Shown piece by piece: positions 25,828-34,289 of a stretch of DNA of 64,000 nt. Under the pieces are notes generated by a model. That model had not been told where the DNA came from. It searched no databases and saw nothing but the letters and a program-made list of their open reading frames with translations. The first letter of the stretch is position 1, and every line of letters starts with the position of its first letter. Both the position numbers and the translations under genes were made by a program. The DNA is from Phycomyces blakesleeanus NRRL 1555(-) (taxonomy: Eukaryota > Mucoromycota > Mucoromycetes > Mucorales > Phycomycetaceae), in contig NW_017265188.1 in assembly GCF_001638985.1 (NCBI RefSeq), positions 434,001 to 498,000 on the forward strand. Reading direction: 5' to 3'.

Positions 25828-26727
25828 ACGCGGTTTCTAGCTAAGTTCCAAAAATGATGTCCAGTCTAATAGCAGGTAAAGTATTATACAGACACATGCA
25901 CACTTTGACACGGTCAATATACTAACTACAGCACAGTGTTTTCTTGTGCATGTTTTTTTTTCTGTCTTCTATGCCCAGCGTCCATTCCACTGTAGCCACG
26001 GAGAGGTCCTTCACGTCAAGTTCATGTACCAGGTAAGTAAATACACACACACAGATGCTTTGACACGATCACCACACTAACTATGATTTGATGTTTTCTT
26101 TCTTTCGTCACAGTGTCCAGTGTCCAGTGCCGTTTTGCTTTTAAGCACAAGTACTTTTTTAAACCCTACGCAGTTATCTGCTAGGTAAGCAAACACACAC
26201 ACGCTTTGACACGATCAATACACTAACTATGATTCGATATTTCTTTTATTTTATCACAGTGTCCAGTGTCCCGTCCCGTCTTGCTTTTTAGCACAAGTAC
26301 TTTTCAAGCCTTCCGCTGCTGTTTACTAGGTAAGTAAACGCGTACATACACATATACTTTGACACGATCAACACGCTAACTATGATTTGATGTTTTCTTT
26401 TTTTCTATTGCAGTTTCTAGTTCTGTTTAGCTGTTAACCACCATTCTTTTGATGGTGCCTTCATACCATGTATGGTCCACTGAGTTGTAAGTCAATATAT
26501 ACATACTTTGACTCAATTAACATACTCACTTTATACTTTTATATTACTTTATTCTCTTGATAGTGTTCAAAGTATGCTTATGGAGAGGTGTACCGAGAAC
26601 CAGCTCAGTATTTTACACCCTTCGCAGTTAACAGCTAGGTAAGTAAACGCGCACACGCGCACACACTTTGACACAATAAGTATATTAACCTTATACTCGA
26701 TTTTTATTTATATCTCTACTCTTGGAG
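25828..26727 (+). ncRNA. Multi-exon non-coding transcript candidate, right-arm copy
   Basis: Exons 25828-25875, 25979-26032, 26114-26184, 26260-26329, 26414-26486 and 26564-26638 are separated by introns of 103, 81, 75, 84, 77 and about 89 nt. Five of the six donors read GTAAGT/GTAAGC and the first GTAAAG. Most introns share CTTTGACACGATCA followed by the branch-point-like ACTAACTATGATT and a pyrimidine tract ending CAG/TAG. The third and fourth exons are also similar (TGTCCAGTGTCC, TTGCTTTT, AGCACAAGTACTTTT), so exon plus intron was duplicated as a unit. Every frame of 26414-26486 is closed and spliced frames hit stops, hence non-coding. A further possible donor lies at 25746. The transcript would continue into the 5.8S/LSU-like sequence. 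Not a known family; evidence is splice-signal pattern only. Confidence 0.5.
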
Positions 26728-26814
26728 TGGTCACTGAGTACCTCGTATTCTATCGGTCACGATATATCAAAAGGAATATACGTAAACATTTTCATGCAAA
26801 ATGTGTATATCATG

Positions 26815-26958
26815 GTCTTTAACAGTGAGTCTCCGGGCTCTTTTCCAACTCGCTCATTGTAGACGCCTTATTTATAAGGCTTGTCTTAATATGAGATTCT
26901 GGTTTTTTTATTGAACGCACTGCACTCTTTGGCGTCTAGTCATTGAGTTCGCTCAAGG
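26815..26958 (+). pseudogene. 5.8S rRNA-like segment, right-arm copy
   Basis: Contains GAACGCACTGCACTCTTTGG (26913-26932), which closely follows the 3' part of fungal 5.8S rRNA, after ATGAGATTCTG. Further upstream, GAGTCTCCGGGCTCT loosely matches the 5' part. Length (~145 nt) and position directly before the LSU-like sequence agree with a 5.8S origin. Too diverged to be a standard functional 5.8S. Confidence 0.55.
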
Positions 26959-26959
26959 T

Positions 26960-28016
26960 ACCATGGCCTAAAATTGGTCCGTACTTTGAGCGATTCTACC
27001 TGCATTTACTGCAGTGGAAAAGAAACCAAAAGGGATTCCGTCTTGGACTTTATTGTTTGAGATGGAGAAGCTCCAATGTTTGAACCGGAGTAGTCTTTTG
27101 ACTGCTCTGGATTGTGAACTAGTGAACTGCTTTTCCAGACATACCAACAAGTCAGTAGCCTTCACTCCCTGGAAAAGGTTACTGGAGGGTGCAATCCCCT
27201 CACCTTGTCTTGAGTTCTTGTCTTTGTGTTAAGTAGCTTCCGATGAGTCGGGTTGTTTTACAAACTCCCTAATCCTGGTGAAAAGTTTCATCGAAGGCTA
27301 AATATACTTATAAAAAACCAACTGAACACAAGTACCGTAAGGGAAAGTAGCTCTTAGTGTAGAGCATACTGGACGTTAAAGACCTTCCTGAGCCACTCAT
27401 ATGAAGGCGAAAGCCGGATGAAATCCACGTCAGTTTTTTCTGTGTTGTGCGGCACATAACATGGAGAAGACTGAGGAACGCAGAGGTAGCTTTATGCTAT
27501 TTTCTTAGGACGTTGGATATTGGCTCTCCAGATTTTGTCCTTTGGGGCATGTCAAGATTGTCACAGAAAGGTGCAAGTATAAGGGTGTATCACCTGGATG
27601 CGTAGAGTTTTTTAAATTCGTTGAGCACCTGGACGTGAGGTAATACAGGTAGATTCCCAGCAGAATCGACAGATTACCCAGTACAATCGCCTGTATTTTA
27701 CTGCTTCCTGTTGAAATGATCCCTGTGCTTTTCAAGTCCCTCATTGCTTAGACTTTGATACTTGTAACCCACGCTCTGGTAAACAGAACTGGACATGAGG
27801 GACGAACCCGAAGCAAAGTTAAGGTGCCTAAGTAAATGCTATGCTGTTCACTTGGGTGTCTCAGACACCTGTCCCGAGCAGTTTGGCATTAAAGCATTTC
27901 ACCGATACTTTGCCGTCATGGTAAATTTGATGCCATGCCGAGTAGGCAGGAATGAGGGTTGTTGAGAAGCTTGGGTGTAAACTTGAGTGGATCGGCCTTC
28001 AAGCGCAGGTCTTGAC
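26960..28016 (+). pseudogene. Diverged 5' part of LSU (25S/28S) rRNA, right-arm copy
   Basis: Co-linear landmarks of nuclear LSU rRNA appear in the right order: GGAAAAGAAACC (27016-27027), GAAGCTCCAATGTTTGAACC, GGATTGTGAACT, GAGGGTGCAATCCC, GATGAGTCGGGTTGTTT, CGAAGGCTAAATATA, AAGTACCGTAAGGGAAAG (27330-27347), CTGAGGAACGCAG (27471-27483), TTAGGACGTTGGATATTGGC, GGTAAACAGAACTGG, AGTTAAGGTGCC (27817-27828), CGAGTAGGCAGG (27939-27950). Stretches between are heavily changed. This covers roughly the first 1.2-1.3 kb of LSU and then stops. It is clearly LSU-derived; whether any RNA product exists is unknown. Confidence 0.78.
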
Positions 28017-28350
28017 AAAAAAATCTTTATTTTTACTTTTGGGATTTATCGGATATACTTTAAAAGTATATAAATGAATATTTTAATACAATATTCAGTA
28101 TTAAAATCAGGTCGAATTTTCTTTTACAAGCAAGGTATGTATATGTATAGACACGTATCAACAATGGGCATCATACTTATTAAGTTCTAATAAATCAATA
28201 CTACAACTTCTTTAGCATTCTTCGTTTAGCCGATCTTCTTTCACTTGACAACTCATGCCTGAAAACATATAAATACAAAGGTATAGTTTTTTTTTAAAAA
28301 AAATCAATAGTTTTATGACCTTTCATTAACCTTTCTCATCTCATGTATGC

Positions 28351-28422
28351 AATTAAGCATTGACATTCAATTAGGCATTGCCACGCAATTAGGCATTGAC
28401 AAGCAATTAGGCATTAACATGC
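28351..28422 (-). repeat. 18-bp tandem repeat, 4 copies (right arm)
   Basis: Reverse-complement copy of the repeat at 19649-19720; units read AATTAGGCATTGACANGC on plus. Confidence 0.85.
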
Positions 28423-29370
28423 ACTTAATATTATAAACACCAGTCCGAGTATTGTTTTATTCCATATAGGTAATAACCGCCACCTCCTTAAAAGTATTTG
28501 AAGATTAACCTCTTTTTTCTTTTCACTCTTCTGGTGGAATATTCTTATGAGATCTCCATAGAGCTAAAATCTAAACTACTTGGCAGCCTTACTATTACTA
28601 TAAAATTATGTCATTTCTTCCACTCTTATCCAATATTAAACTTGTGACAGGGAGCATTATCTTCTTAGTAGATATATTCGCTATCTTTATCTTCATTGAG
28701 AGCTTACATAAATAGAAGATTCTTCATTAGTTCATTAGTTAATTGCGCGTGTCTTTGAACTTCCATATGACCCAGACATATCCTATCTTCCTAAACCTTT
28801 CTTTGTATCAATTATGTAAAAAAAATTGCTCAAGTCGTAGCCGCAAAAAGAATATAATTCTTATAGCTGGCGAAGAAATCAATTAAAAGACACAAGAATT
28901 GTAATAACCAACCACAGAAATATTTAGCTATTTCTACTTCTCTCTCTTATTTATTATTAATTATGCAAAGAAGCATAGTTTATCCCAACATCTTTGTAAT
29001 AGCTTAGTAATATCTTACTAACTATCTTATTTTTCTTTATTAACTATCGAAATAGCCATATGAACATCGAAAGATGAAAGCAATAAAGACTATCCTTACA
29101 CAGCACTTTTGTTTTCTTTTGATCTTTCTTGAGAGAACAAGCTGCCAATTGCCATTATTTGGGTCAAGGATATGATAAAGGAGATCGATATCTATTCTCT
29201 TTTCCTTTTAACTGTCTGGACCACTTCATCATATAAGCCAATACTGCCCGTATCACCTTTTCAAATGTAAAGAATAATGATTCAGAAATAAGGTGAAATA
29301 TGCCCAGATTGTAAAACTATCCTTTTCTCATAATATATTAGATTTTCAATTCAAAGACCTTTTCCTTATA

Positions 29371-29871
29371 TGGGGTTTCACCAGATCTGGATGTTTGACT
29401 GTCGGATGTATTGGTAGCTTAAGCACTATCCGATAATAACAAATATAGAAAAAAAGAACTATTGAATACAATTAATGTCTCTTGGTTGATATGGTTTCTC
29501 TCATATACCTCAAAATTCATATGTACAATACGCTTGATTAGAGTACCCATAGATATAGCGCTTACGCCCAAACTCCCTACAAGTAAGTTAGACTTCTATA
29601 ACTTTGTATTCGGATAGCCACTCTTACATAGATTGATTATGTTTTATTTTTGACTTTGCTTTTATATGAACCTTGTCATCAATTGTACATAAAGTACAAA
29701 ATTTTGTAAATTTTGGCAAAGTCACGACATCTAAAGTATTGAACTATTTTTTTTTGGATGTCTGGATGTTCAGTTTTCATTTCTTGAAGACTCGCCACAG
29801 CCAATCGTTTTTCGAATTAAACTACCGTATATCCATCCATCAGTCAAGCATTCAGAGTTGGTGAAACCCCC
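29371..29871. mobile_element. MITE-like element forming the outer end of the right arm
   Basis: Mirror copy of the element at 18200-18700. Its outer terminus (TGGTGAAACCCCC, then TA) marks the exact end of homology; beyond it the flank (ATGGGTACTAGGACTGG) has no counterpart in the left flank. Confidence 0.7.
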
Positions 29872-31008
29872 TAATGGGTACTAGGACTGGTTTGGTGACA
29901 TAGGAAGTAAAATTTATCAGAAGTAGCCAAACCTTTTTTTTGGCAGCAAAAAATAATGTTTAAAGGTTAAAGGGCTAACTACCATGGTTTTTCTTAGATC
30001 GCAGTATCATGTATCTACAAGCAGCGCTGTTTTAAAAAAGCAGTGTTTGGTCGGTTTTCCTTGGAGTACTTTATGATAATGTCCCGAGAATTTTTTTTTG
30101 GGAGCTCTTCTTATTGTTATCAGTGTGTTTCCGTTTGTAACGATCCATATTAGCACAGATATTATATATTATGTATGTAGTAAAAAAAAATGAATATTTA
30201 ACTTTTATATTTTTTGTCAATACGATGGAAGTAATCTTCTAAATATTAAAGCAAAACCGTCAGTTAGTCCCAAGGTTGACTTTTATGTAATCTCTTTCTT
30301 GGATTTTAGCTAGCCAGAATTTGATGTTGTAGAGTTTACTGGTAGGAGGGCGGCTAAAAACCACTAAACGAACCAGTCAGAACTGTCATATATAACAAAT
30401 AAGCGCCTAAATATTACTCTAAAGACTTGAGAGCAAAAGTCTGTTCTGCCATTCATGTTGATTATGAATTCTTGATAAGCAGTTTTCATGCTAATTTTTT
30501 TAGGAGACCAGTACCAAATTATTAGACAGAAAACCAGTACCTGTAACTTTAATATTAGAAAAAGTCGATATATGAAGGTAAAGAGTGCCTTTTTTGTAGG
30601 AGGAGACTTCAAACTTCAACCATGAAACAAAGAACATTAAATAGGACGATTACAATGTAAAGGGCACAAGTAAATAATGATAGCTGTGATAGGTTGAGTG
30701 GATATAAGTTGGGGCTAAGAGCAACTACTATCTATTGTTAACACTAACAGCTTCACTCATAGCTGGCAGTTGCTCAGAACAATCACCTTAGCTTGGATCA
30801 GTGCAAACATATTTTTTTTGATAAGACATCTATTTGTGTCCATAAAGAGAAAATCATTCATATTCGAACTCAAAATTCTGAGTTTTTTTAACACTCCGGA
30901 GATCCTCCTGCGAAATTCACTGATTTTGAACCACAATCTAAAAAAAAAACCAAAGTATCTTTTTCTCCCCTGTACTGTATTTTTCCCCAACCAACTTTCT
31001 GTATTATC
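29872..31008. other. Intergenic region right of the inverted repeat
   Basis: AT-rich flank with poly-T/A tracts, a few unconvincing ORFs (e.g. minus 30612-30364, 82 codons, hydrophobic) and the presumed promoter of the dehydrogenase gene. I recognise no gene here. Confidence 0.45.
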
Positions 31009-32652
31009 ATGTCTCATTTTTGTGGAAGACTTTCTACTATTTTGTCCCGCCCTCTGGCCCAGCGCTCCTTATTTCACTCCCAGTCTGTCTTGTATGGCCC
31101 AAGAGTAGTGGCTACTCGTAAGCTCCTTCCAGAGAGCCAGGCACGTCTCGAAGCCCAGGGGTTTGATTTGGTCCAATGGAAGGAAGATGCTTCGATGCCC
31201 CGAGATCTGCTCTTGAAAGAAGTCAAAGGTAAATATATTTAAGAAAATAAAGGATACACCATATATATATGTATATATATATATATCTGTGTGTGTGTGT
31301 GCTTAATATTTCTCAAGTCTAATAAAATAGTAAAACGGATATAGGTGCCGATGCTCTTTTGTGCGTATTGTCCGATAAAATTGATAAGGAAGTATTTACC
31401 ACTGCAGGTAAATTGCTATTTTAGAACATGGTTTCAATGCAACACAACACAACACAACACAGTATCCAACCATATTCCAATATTAGGTCCTCAGCTTAAG
31501 CTGGTTACCACTATGAGTGTAGGTTATGATCACATCGATCTTGCTACTGCTCGCGAGACAGAGACTAAGATTGGCTACACACCCGACGTATTGACCGATG
31601 CTACTGCTGATCTTACCGTTATGCTCACCTTGGCTGCTGCAAGAAAGATGAAACAGGCAAGCCCACTGAAACTTTTGAAATTATCACATATATTATCCTA
31701 ATATAAGCCACACTAGTCTGTACGTGCTGCAGAGACAGGCGAGGTAAGTGCTTTTAAAGAGTGTGTGGAATAGGAGAGCTATTATGATGTATGATTCGTC
31801 AAATCTCATCACTGCCCTATTTTTTCACCCTCCTTTATTATTCTAGTGGAGAGAGTGGCGCCCTGACTGGTTGTGTGGATCACAATTTACAAACCGTACT
31901 TTGGGTGTCGTTGGATTGGGCCGCATTGGCGAGGCTGTTGCTAGTCGTCTCAAAGCATTTGGAATTGGAGAAGTTCTTTACTGGGGTAGAAATAAGAAGC
32001 CTGTTGTCGAAGCTAAATTGAACGCTAAACTTGTATCCATGGACACCCTCTTGGCTGACTCTGATTATATTGTTGTATGCTGTGCCATGACACCTGATAC
32101 TAAGGAGCTGTTTGACTATGAAGCTTTCTCTAAGATGAAGAAGAGCGCTGTAAGGATAGAATAAGAAAATGACAAAAGTAATGTTTCTTTAATTATTGTT
32201 GGTTCTAACTGTGTTGCTTATAAATCCTTCTTTAGATTTTTGTTAATACTGCTCGTGGTGGTATTGTCAAGCAAGACGATCTTGGTGGGTGCATAGTACA
32301 GACATTTCATACTTTAAATGCAATCTTATTAACACGGGATTAAACAAATAGTACGCGCATTGGATGAAAAGCTTATTGCTGGCGTTGGTCTGGATGTTAC
32401 GACACCTGAACCCTTGCCTATCGATCATGCACTATTCAAGTTCCCTAATTGTGTGATTCTTCCCCACTTGGGTAAGTATTTATTTCTTATCTAAATCTTG
32501 TTTTTATTTCATTTTGACTCACAAAATTAACGTTTGTGGAAAATATAGGAAGCGCTACTGTAGAAGCTCGCGAAGAAATGGGACAAATGTGCATTGAGAA
32601 CATTGTTGCTGCTCTTGATGACAAGGCCATACCATTCGGTCTTCGCTTGTAG
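31009..32652 (+). CDS. D-2-hydroxyacid dehydrogenase (glyoxylate/hydroxypyruvate reductase type)
   Basis: Eight exons (31009-31228, 31345-31407, 31487-31656, 31717-31743, 31847-32149, 32236-32284, 32352-32471, 32549-32652) give 351 aa. Dinucleotide-binding motif GVVGLGRIG (G183-x-G185-x2-G188), catalytic Arg268 in VNTARGG, Glu297 in TPEPLP and His316 in LPHLGSA are all present. Closest by pattern to GRHPR, which reduces glyoxylate and hydroxypyruvate with NAD(P)H. The N-terminus (SRPLAQRSLFHSQS) looks like a mitochondrial presequence. The third intron (31657-31716) starts GCAAGC, a GC-AG intron; the family's KQ-VRAAETGEW continuity requires it. The fourth exon is only 27 nt. Confidence 0.92.
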
Positions 32653-32872
32653 AAAGCTACGCACACAAGTATATGAACGTACAAATGCTGTATATTTTGT
32701 TTAATGGAAACTAGACTAGATCTTTTTTTTTCGCGCAACTTCGGATATACGAAATGGAGGGTATATGCAATTTTCATACTGTGAAACTCAGAGCGGGGAG
32801 AATCGGTTAAACCCATTACCTTTAAAATGCACCTCTTTTTTTCTTTTCATCCTCTCCTTTGTCATTGTGAGC

Positions 32873-33905
32873 ATGATTTCTCCTATTCTTCGTAAAACCT
32901 TCTCTACTATACGCCAGAGAATGGCTGTACCTGCACAGGAAATCCTGTCTCAATCCTCTCCACGTGAAATGGCCATTCCATTTGACACCAAACCTTTTCC
33001 ATTGGGACGATTCGAGCCATGTTGTCCAGCACCCTCATCACCTGCATCACAAAACGGATTTGTACCTTGTTCAAAACATTCTATGCCAGCTGTACTAGGT
33101 CGTAAGATTGATCTCACGGATCCCATGCCTACAAGAGGTTCAGATCGCCATGTAGTTGTGTGCATTGGCCCTAATGGTGCTGAGTGGGACAAAGCCAAGG
33201 TGGAGGCTCTCAAAGGAGGAATGGTGTGGAGGTTAAACGAAAAAGAGAGTGCATGGATGAAAGAAGGGAATCGCCCTTTGCCTGATAAAGAAATATTGAC
33301 TACTGTGTGCGATCGACCTGAAATGCATGCCAATGGTGTCGATGTTATATTTTTTCCAGACTTTAAGATCTATTCTTCTATTCAGCCTGACAGCCTATCG
33401 TCGTCTTCAGAGTCATCATTCCTATCAACCATGAAGTCGGTATGGCAGAATCCGTCTAATCGAGTATCTGGCGGTGAAGAAGTGACAGCAGATACTGTTA
33501 TATTGGTGTGTACTCATACAATGCGCGACAAACGGTGCGGCGTGCTGGGACCTTTGATTGTGGATGAATTTAAGCGAGTACTAAAAGAAAAGAATCTTCT
33601 AAAAACACCCAATGGAAAGGGTGGTGTTGAAGTGTGGGGTACTAGTCATTTCGGAGGCAAGTATAAACAAATTCTTTTTATTGTATATTTTTTAAGAGTG
33701 AAAATTAAGTGTGTACAGTTGAAATCTAACCCTTGTATTTATAGGTCACAAGTTTGCAGGTAACATCATCATCCATCAAAAGGGTCTTGGAGGTCACATG
33801 TATGGAAATGTACGGCAATGTCATGTTGAAGATGTAGTGGATCGACACATTATCAATCGAAAGGTCATTCGAGAGCTTTGGCGTGGACAGGTCACCCCGC
33901 CATAG
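32873..33905 (+). CDS. AIM32: AIM32-like thioredoxin-like [2Fe-2S] protein (sucrase/ferredoxin-like family)
   Basis: Two exons (32873-33656, 33745-33905) give 314 aa. The C-terminal half carries the ligand pattern of Apd1/Aim32: C213-x8-C222 in VCTHTMRDKRCGVLGP, and H259-x3-H263 in TSHFGGHKFAGN, plus a C-terminal RELWRGQ element comparable to yeast Aim32. Aim32 is a mitochondrial redox protein with a histidine/cysteine-ligated 2Fe-2S cluster. The start at 32873 (MISPILRKTFSTIRQRM) gives a basic, amphipathic presequence-like start; an upstream in-frame ATG (32765) would add a hydrophobic stretch and is less likely. The intron begins GCAAGT (GC-AG type), required to join FGG to HKFAGN. Confidence 0.9.
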
Positions 33906-34289
33906 GTTAAGGCGATATGTCGAGTGTCACGTGAAATGGACGAATGAAACACCCTTTTTTGGAAAGCACCTATCAACTAGAACTTTTTTCTGCCTTTTTT
34001 TTTGCTTTTGCTTTTGCTTTCTTTCTTTTTCTTTTTTATAATCATTTTACAGGTTACCTTTTTTGTTCTCCTCCCTTTTTTTTGGTAAAAAAAAAAAGAA
34101 CCCCCATTTGGCCCCCACTCCACTCCACCTCACTCTACTTCACTTCACTCCACTTCACTCCTCTTCTCTTGTTCTTCTTGCTTCTTTCTTTCTTTGCCTT
34201 TGTAAAATCACTTCTTTATTATTTCACTTTATCTTCTATTTATCTTCTTATTTTATTTTATTTTCTTACGCTTTAACATTGTGGATTGA
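33906..34289 (+). promoter_or_regulatory. Pyrimidine-rich leader/promoter of the SEC2-type gene
   Basis: Nearly continuous C/T-rich tract from about 33990 to 34280, including CTTTTGCTTTTG repeats and a CACTCCACTTCACT-type tandem (about 34118-34165). Such CT-rich stretches are common just upstream of fungal transcription starts. There is no ORF of note. Confidence 0.5.

Larger units (their letters stand above)
18200..29871. mobile_element. 11.7-kb foldback structure: giant near-identical inverted repeat
   Basis: Left arm 18200-23073 and right arm 25000-29871 are reverse complements of each other. I followed the match by coordinate sums: 48071 at the outer ends, 48070 between a 1-nt indel (20414/27656) and an ATT microsatellite (22711/25331-25359), and 48073 at the inner ends. 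The few differences noticed are that extra G in the right arm, one fewer ATT unit in the right arm, and one C/T change (near 21896/26174). Both outer ends are bounded by TA and a TIR-like sequence, so the whole could be one composite element. No transposase gene was found inside. Confidence 0.9.
25000..29871 (-). repeat. Right arm of giant inverted repeat
   Basis: Reverse complement of the left arm. Reading on plus from the spacer outward: AT-rich DNA, exon/intron series (25828-26727), 5.8S- and LSU-like sequence (26815-28016), 18-bp tandem repeat (28351-28422) and MITE-like end (29371-29871). The extra G near 27656 opens a 79-codon minus ORF absent from the left arm; that ORF is antisense to the rRNA-like sequence and is not credible. 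Confidence 0.9.

Noticed and set aside
25634..25840. 68-codon ORF at the start of the exon/intron series (mirrored at 22230-22436)
   Set aside because: It runs through a likely donor (25746) and acceptor (25827) and has no recognisable motif; duplication of the arms alone explains its presence twice.
26041..26700. Intronic snoRNA hypothesis for the exon/intron array
   Set aside because: The introns contain TGATTTGATG-like strings, but I could not find a paired C box and D box (or H/ACA boxes) in consistent positions.
27014..27232. 72-codon ORF, present in both arms
   Set aside because: It coincides with co-linear LSU rRNA landmarks; the apparent peptide is a chance reading of rRNA-like sequence.
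27505..27744. 79-codon minus ORF in the right arm
   Set aside because: Antisense to LSU rRNA-like sequence, created by the single extra G absent from the left arm.
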